Positions 8,881 to 19,170 of a stretch of 63,836 nt of DNA are shown here, in pieces. The position numbers and the translations under genes were made by a program. The notes under the pieces are model-generated. The model was given only the letters and a program-made list of their open reading frames with translations, searched no databases and was not told where the DNA came from. Source of the stretch: Candidatus Cardinium sp. TP (GTDB lineage Bacteria; Bacteroidota; Bacteroidia; Cytophagales; Amoebophilaceae). The stretch's first letter is position 1. Every line of letters starts with the position of its first letter. The DNA is taken from NCBI RefSeq assembly GCF_025215055.1, contig NZ_JANAVR010000004.1, positions 1-63,836 on the forward strand. Reading direction: 5' to 3'.

Positions 8881-9207
8881 TTAAGGCAAATATTTATCTA
8901 ATGCTTCCTGAATTTGAGCAATCGGTAGATTCCCAACCAAACGGTCTACTTGTTGACCTTGGTAAAAAAACAACATAGTAGGTATGGTGCTAATAGCATA
9001 CCTAGAAGGGGTTTTGCTATTTTCACTGATATTAAGTTTGGTAATATACGCCTTCCCTATATACATAGCAGCGACCTCTTTTAACACAGGCGCCAGCTTT
9101 AAACAAGGTCCACACCAAGGCGCCCAAAAATCTACTAAAACAAGTTTATGTTGGCTAATAACCTCATCAAACTGCGCATCTGTAATTTCTAGAATATTTT
9201 GGTCCAT
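8881..9207 (-). CDS. trxA: Thioredoxin
   Basis: 108 residues, typical thioredoxin length. The active site WCGPC is at residues 31-35 (C32, C35), preceded by the canonical LVDFWAP strand, and the cis-proline lies in STIPTMLFF. It is a general cytosolic disulfide reductase. It is upstream of the ABC exporter gene on the same strand (about 150 bases), so co-transcription is possible. The thioredoxin reductase gene is not in the window. Confidence 0.95.
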   Translation of the reverse strand: MDQNILEITDAQFDEVISQHKLVLVDFWAPWCGPCLKLAPVLKEVAAMYIGKAYITKLNISENSKTPSRYAISTIPTMLFFYQGQQVDRLVGNLPIAQIQEALDKYLP

Positions 9208-9310
9208 AAGTTAAAATAGTTTTATAACGGAGACTGCTCGAATATTTTACCTAAAAGAAGAAGTTAAACAATTCCGGCTCAGTATACAAAGATATAAAAG
9301 ATCTAGCAGG

Positions 9311-9442
9311 CATTTTTATTTTTACTTTTTTCTTGATAAGAAAGTAAACAAAAAATCAAGCCCTCGGTAAAAAGGCGCTGAAAGTGGCATTTTACAGGGG
9401 CGTTATTCTTTTAATGTAAAAACCAGTGACTGGAACAGATAC
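9311..9442 (+). repeat. Family A repeat, internally deleted
   Basis: Contains the TTTTTCTTGATAAGAAAGT arm, the AAGCCCTCGGTAAAAAG arm and the right terminus CCAGTGACTGGAACAGATAC, but lacks the central GCGCCCCC palindrome. It lies between trxA and the shorter palindromic copy that touches alaS. Confidence 0.8.
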
Positions 9443-9450
9443 GAATTGTT

Positions 9451-9554
9451 GTGTCTATTCACGACACTATTTTAGTAAGGCAATTTTATCCCACTTTTTT
9501 CTTGATAAAAAAGTGGGATAAAATTCATTATTAATCAGTAATATGAGCAGATAC
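9451..9554. repeat. Short palindromic family A copy running into alaS
   Basis: Two left-type family A ends face each other around the CACTTTTTTCTTGATAAAAAAGTG hairpin. The right end (9531-9554) lies inside the 3' end of alaS and supplies its last codons and stop. Its left end is degenerate (GTGTCTATTCACGACACT). Confidence 0.8.
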
Positions 9555-12143
9555 ACATAGACGCCTTATGGCTTGTAAGGCATCGGGTATGCCTGCGGGG
9601 TTATCGCCTCTAGCGGTGGCCAAAAGGGGTTGCCCGCCGCCTTTACCGCCAATAAGGGGAGCGATGGATTGCATAAGCGTATGGGCATTATAGGATGGCG
9701 CTAATGCTTCTGATACCACCATCATCAGGTGTGCCTGCTGGTCAAAGGTAGCGGCTAAAAGGACAACCGATTTTTTATATTGGTTTGCATAGCGCGAGGC
9801 TAGCTGCTGCAAGGCATCGGGATGGGGTAGTTGCACAGCTTGCAACAAGAGGTAGACCGCACCAATTTGTTCGAATGACAGCTGTATTTGTTGTACCGTT
9901 TGGGTTTGGTAGGCGGTCAACTGTTTCTGAAGTTGTTTTTTTTCACGGAGGAGTTTTTCTACTGTCTGCACCAACGCTTTAGGGTGTTTGAGCAGCGCTG
10001 CTATAGCGTTTAACGTAGCCGCTTGTTGGGTAACAAACTCCTGGGCTTTACAAGCAGTTAGGGCTTCTATTCTGCGTATACCGCTTGCTACAGCAGTTTC
10101 ACGGATGATTTTAAAAAACCCAATTTGGCTTGTATAAGGCAGATGGGTACCGCCACAAAGCTCTATAGAATAGGCGGGGTCAAAAGCAATCACACGTACC
10201 TCGGCGCCATATTTTTCACCAAATAGCGCTTGCACACCCATAGCCTTAGCGGTTTCAAGAGGCACAGCGCGTTGCTCGACACAAGCGATATTCGCCCTAA
10301 TCTTTTGGTTGACCATCGCTTCTATCGCTTCTATTTGCGCACCAGACAACTTAGTAGAATGGGCAAAATCAAACCGCAAGAGCGCAGGCGTTACTAAAGA
10401 GCCTTTTTGGACCACATGGTCCCCTACTACTGCTTTTAACGCCGCCTGTAACAAATGGGTGGCAGTATGGTTACCAGCCACTAAGGTGCGTTGGATGGGA
10501 TCTACACGGGCTTCTATAGGTTGCTCCATACTGTTGAGCAGCTGGTCAACAGTATGGAGGATTAAGCCATGCTCTTTTTGTACATCCAACACAGGAATGG
10601 ATTGTTGACCAGAGATTATAACCCCTACATCAGCTACTTGCCCGCCGCCCTCTGGATAGAAAGGAGTAGCTGCCAATACCAATTGGTAGGCAACGCCTTG
10701 TTTGTTCCTAATGGTTCGCCATTGTACAATAGAAGTAGTTACGACCAACGCATCATAGCCTACAAATCGAGGCTGAACAGCCCTTTGGATTACTTGCCAA
10801 TCCCCTTGGCTGCTAGCGGCATCTTTTTGCGAGCGTTTTTTTTGTTCTTGGAGCGCCTGTTGGAAACCGGCTACATCTACGGTGAGGCCTTTTTCCTTGG
10901 CCATCAGTAGGGTCAGGTCTAAGGGGAATCCATAGGTATCATAAAGTGTAAAAGCAACACGGCCCTCTATGGTACCTTGATGGATATCTCGGGCATCTAA
11001 CTGGTTAAAAAGCTGTAAGCCAGTAGCTAATGTCTTTAAAAAGGCAGTTTCTTCTGCTTGAATGCATTGGGTGATATAGTCCTGTTGGGCGATTAGATTG
11101 GGGTATATCCCTTCCATTTGCGCCACTAAGACAGCTACCAATTGATAGATAAAGGGCGTTTGGATCCCCAAGTGGCTATAGCCATAGCGAATGGCCCTAC
11201 GTAAGATACGCCGTATCACATAACCTGCCTTAGTAGGTGCAGGCGCTTGACCATCAGCAATAGCAAAGGCCACAGCACGGAGGTGATCTGCAATCACCCG
11301 CATGGCCACTGCCATGGTGTCGCTGTAGGGCTTGCCAGCAAGCTGTTGGATCTTTGCGATCAGTGGCGTAAAGATATCGGTATCATAGGTAGACGTTTTC
11401 CCTTGCAACACCATCGCCAACCGTTCAAAGCCCATACCCGTATCGATATGTTTATGCGGGAGGTCCACGAGTCTACCAGAAGCTTGCCGGTTGTATTGCA
11501 TAAACACCAGATTCCAAATCTCTATAACCTGAGGGTGGCCTTGGTTTACCAACTGCGCAGCAGGTAAAGTTTTACGTTCAGCTTCAGGGCGAATATCTAT
11601 ATGGATTTCAGAAGAAGGCCCACAGGGACCTTGCTCACCCATTTCCCAGAAGTTAGCTTCTTTTCCACAGGAGAGGATATGTTCTGGAGGGAGGTATTGG
11701 GCCCAGATGGCAGCAGCTTCCTGGTCTTTGGGCAGTCCATCTTGCGGGTCTCCGGCAAATATGGTTACATAGATGTGTTCTTTAGGAAGGTGGTATACTT
11801 CGGTAAGCAGTTCCCATGCCCAGGCGATAGCTGCTTCTTTAAAGTAATCTCCAAAGGACCAGTTGCCTAGCATCTCAAAAAGGGTATGGTGGTAGGTATC
11901 CACCCCTACTTCTTCCAGGTCATTGTGTTTACCAGACACACGCAAACAAGGCTGCACAGTAACCACACGCGGAGCAATAATAGGTTGGTTACCTAAAATA
12001 ATCTCCTTAAAGGGATTCATACCCGCGTTGACAAATAGCAAGGAAGGGTCATCTTTTCCTATGATAGGCACAGCAGGCTGGTGTTGGTGCCCTTTCTGTA
12101 TAAAAAACTCAAGAAATTTTTCCCTTATAAGTTTGGATTGCAT
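9531..12143 (-). CDS. alaS: Alanyl-tRNA synthetase
   Basis: 870 residues, full length. The class II catalytic core is N-terminal (motif 2 region near RVSGKHNDLEEVG), then the tRNA recognition part, the editing domain with its zinc motifs HTATH and CGGTH, and a C-terminal coiled region plus the DHHA1-type end. It charges tRNA-Ala and edits mischarged Ser/Gly. The last residues, VSAHITD and the TAA stop, are read from a family A repeat terminus. The start ATG at 12143 lies 19 bases inside the 3' end of the USP-like gene upstream, so the two are probably translated from one message. Confidence 0.95.
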   Translation of the reverse strand: MQSKLIREKFLEFFIQKGHQHQPAVPIIGKDDPSLLFVNAGMNPFKEIILGNQPIIAPRVVTVQPCLRVSGKHNDLEEVGVDTYHHTLFEMLGNWSFGDYFKEAAIAWAWELLTEVYHLPKEHIYVTIFAGDPQDGLPKDQEAAAIWAQYLPPEHILSCGKEANFWEMGEQGPCGPSSEIHIDIRPEAERKTLPAAQLVNQGHPQVIEIWNLVFMQYNRQASGRLVDLPHKHIDTGMGFERLAMVLQGKTSTYDTDIFTPLIAKIQQLAGKPYSDTMAVAMRVIADHLRAVAFAIADGQAPAPTKAGYVIRRILRRAIRYGYSHLGIQTPFIYQLVAVLVAQMEGIYPNLIAQQDYITQCIQAEETAFLKTLATGLQLFNQLDARDIHQGTIEGRVAFTLYDTYGFPLDLTLLMAKEKGLTVDVAGFQQALQEQKKRSQKDAASSQGDWQVIQRAVQPRFVGYDALVVTTSIVQWRTIRNKQGVAYQLVLAATPFYPEGGGQVADVGVIISGQQSIPVLDVQKEHGLILHTVDQLLNSMEQPIEARVDPIQRTLVAGNHTATHLLQAALKAVVGDHVVQKGSLVTPALLRFDFAHSTKLSGAQIEAIEAMVNQKIRANIACVEQRAVPLETAKAMGVQALFGEKYGAEVRVIAFDPAYSIELCGGTHLPYTSQIGFFKIIRETAVASGIRRIEALTACKAQEFVTQQAATLNAIAALLKHPKALVQTVEKLLREKKQLQKQLTAYQTQTVQQIQLSFEQIGAVYLLLQAVQLPHPDALQQLASRYANQYKKSVVLLAATFDQQAHLMMVVSEALAPSYNAHTLMQSIAPLIGGKGGGQPLLATARGDNPAGIPDALQAIRRLCVSAHITD

Positions 12144-13276
12144 GGTTTGGATTGGTTCACTTTATGGTAAAATAAAACCCGCGCTTGTCTAGATGCCTGT
12201 ATAGCATCGGTATAGGCAATAGGCATTACGATTTCATCACTCACCCCATACCACTGCCCCTTCCGTTCTACAAAAGCAATGGCATGATCTGGCTTAGGGC
12301 CTGTTGTAGGAACAGCTACTATAAATGCCGCTAGCCTAAAACGGATCACATAGGGCGATGTAGTTTGATGAATAGCTATTACCTCCGCACCACTTAAATC
12401 GCTATGATCATATGTGGTGCTCCATTTACTACCAGGCCTAGCAAAGGAAACCGCTAGTTTATTAGGCAAGTCGGCATAAGCATATTGCATAATCATTGGT
12501 TTAACAGCACCTTCAGGACTACTTAACCAGTGTTGATGTTTTAAGACAAAAGGAGGTAGATCAACGTCATTCAATTTATCTTCATAGCTGAACAGCGGCC
12601 CATTATAATATAGATCAGCAAGCCATGCATCATCAAGGACTACTGCTTCTTGATTAGATCGTATCAAGTTAGTGAGGTCATTAACAATAGGTCTTTCCAT
12701 TCGAAATCCCCGATCCAAGGGCGGATAGAGCAATATAAAGGGCATAGGGAGCTTGCAAGCATAGCTTTTAATGGTCCCTTTTTCCTGCCTAAAAAAACGC
12801 ATAACATGAACAATTTCCGGTAAAAAAGGGGAAACCCTGTCCAATGCATTTAAAAACTGCACCACATCACCTCCACGATGCGATGCGTTTTTATACATTT
12901 CTGGCAGACTATCTATAAACAGCTGAATCTCATCTTTAGCAATAGATGCATGAGGGCTACAATTAATTTTTTCTACAACCGTACGCAATGCATTGCTTCC
13001 ACAAGCCATCACTTCCTCCCAATAAAAAGCCGCTATCACTTGCAGTATTGCATTGATATAACAAGTCCCATCTCTATTAGGAATACCAGCAGGCCTTTGA
13101 TGGCTTAGCAGAAGTATAGGCTTAGCGTCCGAAACGAAACCACTAGGATGGATCAACTTACCTGTTTGAACAGGTTTATTCTTCTTACAAGTGCCAGCGA
13201 TCCATATAAATACCCCGCACCATAATAGAAACCTATAGCTAATGAGCCTTTTCTGCATAAGATGGAGACACACCAT
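12125..13276 (-). CDS. Exported ubiquitin-specific-protease-like (USP/peptidase C19) protein
   Basis: 383 residues with an N-terminal signal sequence (LLWCGVFIWIAGTC; the lipobox is imperfect, with Thr before Cys30), so it is probably a secreted or lipid-anchored protein. The body has the order of a eukaryotic USP. The Cys box is GIPNRDGTCYINAILQ (nucleophile C72). Next come a helix resembling the QQD/EFL segment (GGDVVQFLNALDRV, near 136-148), an LPNKLAVSFAR strand (near 270-280), the His box PKPDHAIAFVERKGQWYGVSDE (H331, D347) and the closing strand ARVLFYHKV. Enzymes of this family cut ubiquitin from proteins; bacteria have no ubiquitin, so the target would be in the host (inference). The second ATG at 13258 is an alternative start. 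It overlaps alaS. Confidence 0.75.
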   Translation of the reverse strand: MVCLHLMQKRLISYRFLLWCGVFIWIAGTCKKNKPVQTGKLIHPSGFVSDAKPILLLSHQRPAGIPNRDGTCYINAILQVIAAFYWEEVMACGSNALRTVVEKINCSPHASIAKDEIQLFIDSLPEMYKNASHRGGDVVQFLNALDRVSPFLPEIVHVMRFFRQEKGTIKSYACKLPMPFILLYPPLDRGFRMERPIVNDLTNLIRSNQEAVVLDDAWLADLYYNGPLFSYEDKLNDVDLPPFVLKHQHWLSSPEGAVKPMIMQYAYADLPNKLAVSFARPGSKWSTTYDHSDLSGAEVIAIHQTTSPYVIRFRLAAFIVAVPTTGPKPDHAIAFVERKGQWYGVSDEIVMPIAYTDAIQASRQARVLFYHKVNQSKPCNPNL

Positions 13277-13412
13277 ATAAAAGCACTTTTTATTTACTTA
13301 TTACTCAACTCGATAATCATAAGATAAATAAAAAGAGACCATTTAGAAGTAAGATGCCCCAAGCATTACAATATTTATTTTTCTTTTTCAGAAGTAAAAT
13401 ATAAACATATAT

Positions 13413-13449
13413 AAAAAAAGTGAGGGGCTAGCTCATGCCAGCGCCTCAC
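13413..13449 (-). terminator. Rho-independent terminator of the 724-residue lipoprotein gene
   Basis: On the minus strand a GTGAGGCGC / GCCCCTCAC stem (13420-13449, loop of about 12 bases, one bulge) is followed by a run of seven T (13413-13419). It lies about 30 bases beyond the stop at 13481. It is the only classical terminator I can point to with confidence that is not part of a repeat family. Confidence 0.7.
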
Positions 13450-13480
13450 CTATGAATCAATGATTCACATAAAATCAAAT

Positions 13481-15655
13481 TTAAATTCCCCTACCTGATT
13501 TGGTTGAACTCTTAGTTAATTTATCTTTATAATCATCCTTGATCTCATTAAGCTCATCATATTTTTGAGGCAAGATCCATCCAGCTGCCTTAAAATCAGA
13601 CTTCTCTATCTTTTTGTCCATAGACAGAGCAGAAGGAATATCCAATCTAGAAATGGAACTAACCTTTTGAAAATACTCCAGGGTGGACTTACACATATTG
13701 CCTATATCAAAGGATTTTTTTGTATCGTCTGGACCAGGCTGCTTGCTTAGAAAATCATGTAGGATTTTATTATAACCAATCTCTAAATTATCCCTTTTCT
13801 TAGCTAATTTTTTACGAACTTCCATTAAATGACCTCGAAGTTCACGAGAAGCCCGTGTGTGCTCATATTCCCCAGACAAACCTTTGAAAACAAGAACTGA
13901 TTCCAACATATCTTCTAGATAACTAGAAACAATTTTTTCAAGTTGTTCCCGTGTTTTATATTCTTGCGATGCACCACTAACCCATTTCGATTTATATTCA
14001 AATAGTTTTTTTGCCAGACCAATATAAACCCTTTGTTCAAACGTTACATCTGACTCATTATAGGAATCGTGGCTCTCTATTTCAGCTATTTTGCCGAGGG
14101 ATTCAAATATTAGATCCATATTAGGAACTGATAGAAGAAGTCCTTCATAAATATTCTTACATATTACATAAAGTGGAACATTCTCCTTAGAAAGCTTCAG
14201 CCCTGCATCTACGATCTGAAGACCACCTTGTTCATCGGAAATAGAACCGTCCAAAGATAGTTTGCTGAGAAGATCCCTATAATCAGGAACAATAATACGA
14301 TCCTTAAGAGACGTATCCTCTATGTGTTTACCCAATGCCTGAGCAAACTGCTTATCATTGCCACAAAGCTTCAACAATTTTTCGAAGCGAGATTGATTCA
14401 TCTTGACCGAAACTGTGCCCTTATTGTGTGAGGTAATAGTAAGAAAATCAAGACATGACTCCTTAGAATGATTATTACCATTATCATTAAACAATAACAA
14501 CATTAATGAACCAAATGTTAATTTCTTATTATTGCCACCATCTTGATAATCGGATAATATAGCAGCATCTGAGTTATATTGATATTCAGAATGATCTAAT
14601 ATTGGAAACATGGCAGCATCTGCGATGTCAATACCAAGATACCCGCCATTTTCGTCCAAAACAAAATGTTCGATATAAAATTTCTTCACCACACGATCAT
14701 TATACAGCCTGGTAATTTCGGGCATATTAACATTCCCCACCTTCCATGATCCACTAATGCCAACACCCCTTTTATCTAGGTTCTCATAAGGGTTTTTATG
14801 ATAATCCAAACTATCTTTACAATAATTTTTAATCCATATCGAATATTCCTTCTGCAATAGATTTGGCATCCCATATGCATGCCCTTTACCTTGCTTGTTT
14901 GGCCCCTTATCTTCACCTTTATTATTCACATCCCTCATAAACCTAGCCCACTTCTCACCTTCCAGCCACATAATCCTTTCTGTACCTGGGCACTTATTCG
15001 GAAATTTTTGCTTGCCAACATAAGTTTCATCAACTTGATTCAACTTCAACAATAGAGGCTTTATATGATCATCCCTGAATTTGTCGTATTGCTCTAAAGG
15101 CGCACCCTTACTATCCAAATCCTTCATTAAAAATAAAACACGAGACATTTCTTTATATAGGCAAACAAAAGCATTAAAAGCGTTTGCCGCTGCAAAAGGC
15201 TTTTCCATCTTATCCAGATAACTTGCAAGGAGACCCCATGCCTCACGATCTTTCTTCATCGCACTAGGATAAAGACCATCAGAATCAGAAGAGGCAAAGT
15301 GTTGTAATACCTGCCTAAAGATCAACTTAAATTCTTTATCTGAACTATTGAAAGCCTCGACTGGCACGATTAGATACTGCTTATGGTCTTTCATCAAAGG
15401 ATTCAAACCTGCAAACTCAATAATTTTGTCCCGCATAGCGACTACCGCGCTAGATAACAACTTATCATTATGGACAGGGATGCCTTGTTGAGGACCAAGG
15501 TTGTTACCTTTTACAATCTCCTCATTTTCACCCATAGCTGGTTCTTTTGCTTTATTACCAGCACCCTCCCCATCCTGACAACCAGCCAACAACACCCCAG
15601 CCAAGAGCAGACTGGATAAAGACGGAATTGTATTTCGAATTTTTTTATAAACCAT
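13481..15655 (-). CDS. Large lipoprotein of unknown function
   Basis: 724 residues with a clear lipoprotein signal: MVYKKIRNTI, then a hydrophobic run ending LLAGC. After the cysteine comes a short acidic linker, then a mostly soluble, charged, helix-rich protein with no repeats I can detect and no domain I recognise. Start at ATG 15655 is set by the signal peptide. It follows the USP-like gene on the same strand but is separated from it by about 200 bases and its own terminator, so it is probably a single-gene unit. An extracytoplasmic or surface role is inferred only from the anchor. It may be specific to this lineage. Confidence 0.8.
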   Translation of the reverse strand: MVYKKIRNTIPSLSSLLLAGVLLAGCQDGEGAGNKAKEPAMGENEEIVKGNNLGPQQGIPVHNDKLLSSAVVAMRDKIIEFAGLNPLMKDHKQYLIVPVEAFNSSDKEFKLIFRQVLQHFASSDSDGLYPSAMKKDREAWGLLASYLDKMEKPFAAANAFNAFVCLYKEMSRVLFLMKDLDSKGAPLEQYDKFRDDHIKPLLLKLNQVDETYVGKQKFPNKCPGTERIMWLEGEKWARFMRDVNNKGEDKGPNKQGKGHAYGMPNLLQKEYSIWIKNYCKDSLDYHKNPYENLDKRGVGISGSWKVGNVNMPEITRLYNDRVVKKFYIEHFVLDENGGYLGIDIADAAMFPILDHSEYQYNSDAAILSDYQDGGNNKKLTFGSLMLLLFNDNGNNHSKESCLDFLTITSHNKGTVSVKMNQSRFEKLLKLCGNDKQFAQALGKHIEDTSLKDRIIVPDYRDLLSKLSLDGSISDEQGGLQIVDAGLKLSKENVPLYVICKNIYEGLLLSVPNMDLIFESLGKIAEIESHDSYNESDVTFEQRVYIGLAKKLFEYKSKWVSGASQEYKTREQLEKIVSSYLEDMLESVLVFKGLSGEYEHTRASRELRGHLMEVRKKLAKKRDNLEIGYNKILHDFLSKQPGPDDTKKSFDIGNMCKSTLEYFQKVSSISRLDIPSALSMDKKIEKSDFKAAGWILPQKYDELNEIKDDYKDKLTKSSTKSGRGI

Positions 15656-15880
15656 TGTTATTCAATTTATTGATTATGAATTATTTAATTTAATGAACTA
15701 TTTTTAAGCGCTGGAACACTTAACGATTATAATGGGCTTTGATACAAAAATAACATATAACCAAATACCATCCAAATATACCACCTTAGCTGCGGTTAAG
15801 AAGCACCCTATACAGCTTTGTAGAAAGCCCTTCAATTTTCTACAATGATAATATAAAAAAAGATACGATGCAAGTATTTT

Positions 15881-18679
15881 CTACATTATTTGCTTTAAAT
15901 AATGGGCCGTATGGCTCTGACTTTGCTGGATCATGGTTTCTGGTGTACCGGTAAATACTACTTGCCCGCCTTGCTGGCCGCCTTCGGGGCCTAAGTCAAT
16001 CAGCCAATCTGCACTTTTTATGATGTCAAGATGGTGCTCAATGACGATAACCGTATGGCCTTGATCGATCAAGGCATGAAAGGCCTTGACCAATTGGGCT
16101 ACGTCATGCATATGGAGGCCGGTTGTGGGCTCATCAAATATAAATAATATGGGCTGGTCTGGTAGTTCTTTTTCTAAATAATAGGCTAACTTCAACCGCT
16201 GGGCTTCTCCGCCACTTAATGCACTGGAAGATTGCCCGAGTTGGATGTACCCTAAGCCGACTTTTTGTAATACCTTTAGCTTATGGGCAATGGAAGGGTG
16301 ATCGGCAAAAAAGAGCAGGGCTTCTGCTACGGTCATGCGGAGTACTTGGGCCACGTTTTTGCCACAATAGGTTATATCGGCTATCTCGGGCTTAAAACGA
16401 CTCCCCTTACAGGAGGTACAGGGGAGGTAAATATCTGCCATAAATTGCATCTCTATTTTTTGATGGCCCTCGCCACGACAGGTGGGACATTGGCCTTTCT
16501 CGGAATTAAAGGAAAAATGGCCTGCTTGGTAACGACGGGAACGGGCTAAAGCGGTTTGGGAAAAAAGGTCTCGAATGGCGTCGTAAATGGCTAAATAGGT
16601 GGCTGGATTCGAACGGGAGGATTTGCCCAATGGATGCTGGTGGATCAACTCTACGGCTTGGAGAGAAGCCCAATCACCTGATAATAGGGCAGAAGGCCTT
16701 GAAAGGGAGGTGGGCTGGTGCAAACGGGCGACTAAAGCGGGATAAAGGACTTCTTTAATCAACGTGGATTTGCCTGACCCACTGACGCCTGTTACTACGG
16801 TGCATACATTCAGGGGAATGGAAACGGTTACATCCTGGAGGTTGTGGAGGTTCGCTGCTTGAATCAATAGGCTATTGCGCCAAGGACGCCTGCGCGGGGG
16901 CAAAGGGATGGTGGCAGCGCCATTGAGGTAGTTTGCGGTATGGGTGGTGGCTTGCATCAAGGCTGAAAAGGTGCCTTGAAAAACCAAGCTGCCGCCATGG
17001 GCGCCTGCTTCAGGGCCTATCTCCACAATGGTATCGGCAGCACGCATGACCAAGGCTTCATGCTCTACTACAATGACTGTATTGCCTTGGTTTCTTAAGT
17101 CTACCAACAACTGTACCAACCGATCGGTATCACGGGGATGTAGCCCAATGGTGGGCTCGTCTAAAATATAAATGGCGCCAAATAGGGGACTGCCTAAGGC
17201 AGTGGCTAGTTTAATGCGCTGCTGCTCGCCGCCAGATAGGGTGGCCATAGGCCTGCTGAGGGTTAAATAGGCTAAGCCTACTTGGGCTAGGTAACGGAGC
17301 CTGTTTTTAATTTCTACGACGACTCTTTGGACCATAGTGGCCTCCCGTGGGGTAAGGGATAACTGATCGAAAAAAGCAATTAAGTCGTGAATCGGCATCA
17401 ATAATAGATCGATGATGGATTGGTGCGCGATTTTAACACAATCGGCATCTGCACGTACCCGGCTGCCTTTACAGACGGTACAGGGGGTTTTGCCGCGGTA
17501 ACGGGACAACAACACGGAGTATTGGATTTTATGGGTTTGGGTGGCGCAAAAATCAAAAAATTGATTTAGACCTACAAAATCGCCCCTGCCCTGCCATACA
17601 AGGGTTTGCTGATCGGGGGTTAAACTACTATAAGGGGCATAAATCGGGAAACGCAGCGCTTCATGTGCAGCCAAAAGGGGCGCCAACCATTTAGACATCG
17701 TGGGGCTATGCCAAGGGGCAATGGCGCCTTCTACTAGGGAAAGGGCTGGATTGGGTATCACCTTATGGGGGTCTATGCCCGTAATCTGCCCTAAGCCTGA
17801 ACAGGCTTTACAGGCCCCATGGGGGGTGTTAAAACTAAAAAAGGAAACAGTCGGCAGGGAAAATGTAAGGCCATCTAGCTCAAACCGATCTGAAAAAGCT
17901 TGCTGGCCTAACCCAACCAGTGCCACAACGGCATGGCCCATCCCCTCAAAAAAGGCGACTTGAACAGAGTCTGCTATTCTATATTGGTTGTCTTGGTCCG
18001 CTTTGTTCACTACAATGCGGTCTACCAACCCATAAATGGGCTGGTCTAAGGATAATAGCTCCTTGCCTGCTAGTAATGCCTCTATATAAAACAGGTGATC
18101 ACCTTGCATGACTCTGGTAAACCCTTTGCCCTGCTCGACTTTTAACTTCTGCACCAACGCGGGTTGATCGGCTACTGCAATAGGATATAGGATCAATACT
18201 TTAGTGCCATCTGCGTGTTGTTGAATGTAATCTACTACATCAGAGACGCTGTCTTTTTTTACTTTTTGCCCGCTGATGGGGGAATAGGTAGTACCGATAC
18301 GGGCATAGAGTAGGTAAAGGTAGTCACAAAGCTCTGTAAGAGTGCCTACGGTGGAACGGGGGTTTTTATTGGCTACATTCTGCTGAATGGCAATAGCTGG
18401 TGAAAGGCCTTGAATGGCATCCACCATAGGCTTGGCCAGCTTACCGAGAAACTGCCGCGCATAGGCACTCACGCTCTCTACATACATGCGCTGGGCCTCT
18501 ACAAAAAGGGTGTCCAAAATCAAAGAGGACTTGCCAGAACCAGATAACCCAGTGACTACAACAAGCTGGTTGCGGGGAATAGCTACACTGATATTCTTCA
18601 GGTTGTGCATGCGCGCACCCCTGATGATAATAAAATCTTTTGGACTAAGCGTGTCTAAGTCTACTAAATGAAGATGCAT
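15881..18679 (-). CDS. uvrA: Excinuclease ABC subunit A
   Basis: 932 residues, full-length UvrA with two ABC ATPase halves. The first has Walker [10 protein letters not shown] and the second GVSGSGKST, with LSGGEQQR and LSGGEAQR signatures. Zinc-finger cysteine pairs are visible ([24 protein letters not shown] with CTSCKGSR). It recognises DNA damage with UvrB in nucleotide excision repair. uvrB and uvrC are not in the window. mscL lies immediately upstream on the same strand, only 15 bases away, so the two probably share a transcript. Confidence 0.96.
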   Translation of the reverse strand: MHLHLVDLDTLSPKDFIIIRGARMHNLKNISVAIPRNQLVVVTGLSGSGKSSLILDTLFVEAQRMYVESVSAYARQFLGKLAKPMVDAIQGLSPAIAIQQNVANKNPRSTVGTLTELCDYLYLLYARIGTTYSPISGQKVKKDSVSDVVDYIQQHADGTKVLILYPIAVADQPALVQKLKVEQGKGFTRVMQGDHLFYIEALLAGKELLSLDQPIYGLVDRIVVNKADQDNQYRIADSVQVAFFEGMGHAVVALVGLGQQAFSDRFELDGLTFSLPTVSFFSFNTPHGACKACSGLGQITGIDPHKVIPNPALSLVEGAIAPWHSPTMSKWLAPLLAAHEALRFPIYAPYSSLTPDQQTLVWQGRGDFVGLNQFFDFCATQTHKIQYSVLLSRYRGKTPCTVCKGSRVRADADCVKIAHQSIIDLLLMPIHDLIAFFDQLSLTPREATMVQRVVVEIKNRLRYLAQVGLAYLTLSRPMATLSGGEQQRIKLATALGSPLFGAIYILDEPTIGLHPRDTDRLVQLLVDLRNQGNTVIVVEHEALVMRAADTIVEIGPEAGAHGGSLVFQGTFSALMQATTHTANYLNGAATIPLPPRRRPWRNSLLIQAANLHNLQDVTVSIPLNVCTVVTGVSGSGKSTLIKEVLYPALVARLHQPTSLSRPSALLSGDWASLQAVELIHQHPLGKSSRSNPATYLAIYDAIRDLFSQTALARSRRYQAGHFSFNSEKGQCPTCRGEGHQKIEMQFMADIYLPCTSCKGSRFKPEIADITYCGKNVAQVLRMTVAEALLFFADHPSIAHKLKVLQKVGLGYIQLGQSSSALSGGEAQRLKLAYYLEKELPDQPILFIFDEPTTGLHMHDVAQLVKAFHALIDQGHTVIVIEHHLDIIKSADWLIDLGPEGGQQGGQVVFTGTPETMIQQSQSHTAHYLKQIM

Positions 18680-18694
18680 GAATGGTATACCGAA

Positions 18695-19054
18695 CTATTT
18701 TTTTAATGCATCCCTGATTTCAATTAAAAGCTTTTCTGTAGCGGTAGGACCAGCTACTTGCTCTTCCGATTTTTTTACCGTATGCATCAGCTTGATCACA
18801 GCAAATATAACCAAACTAATCACTAAAAAGTTAAGCACGGAAGCAATAAAATGACCAATCTTAATACCAGGACCGACTTCTATCGACTGCCAATTGCGAT
18901 CGGTTACCAATAATGGATTGACCATAGGCATAAATAAATCTTCTATAAGAGCAGTAACAATTTTACCAAATGCACTGCCCATAATCATCCCAACTGATAA
19001 ACCAATAACATTGCCTCTAAGGGCAAATTTTTTAAATTCTTGTATAAAACGCAT
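18695..19054 (-). CDS. mscL: Large-conductance mechanosensitive channel
   Basis: 119 residues with the MscL pattern: a short amphipathic N-terminus (MRFIQEFKKFALRGN), the pore-lining first helix VIGLSVGMIMGSAFGKIV, a periplasmic loop, a second helix (NFLVISLVIFAVIKLM) and a charged C-terminal bundle. It is a pentameric inner-membrane valve that opens during hypo-osmotic shock. The stop is 15 bases from the uvrA start. Confidence 0.93.
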   Translation of the reverse strand: MRFIQEFKKFALRGNVIGLSVGMIMGSAFGKIVTALIEDLFMPMVNPLLVTDRNWQSIEVGPGIKIGHFIASVLNFLVISLVIFAVIKLMHTVKKSEEQVAGPTATEKLLIEIRDALKK

Positions 19055-19170
19055 GGTAACAATGGGTTAATGAACTTGCCTGGAATATAATGGTATAGAA
19101 CGATAGATGCAATAGATTTTTTTATAAGTTAAAAGCAAACTGGCTTTTATACATTTTTACACATCATGCC

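Noticed and set aside
10309-10910. Plus-strand frames across alaS
   Set aside because: Antisense to a well-conserved gene, no independent support.
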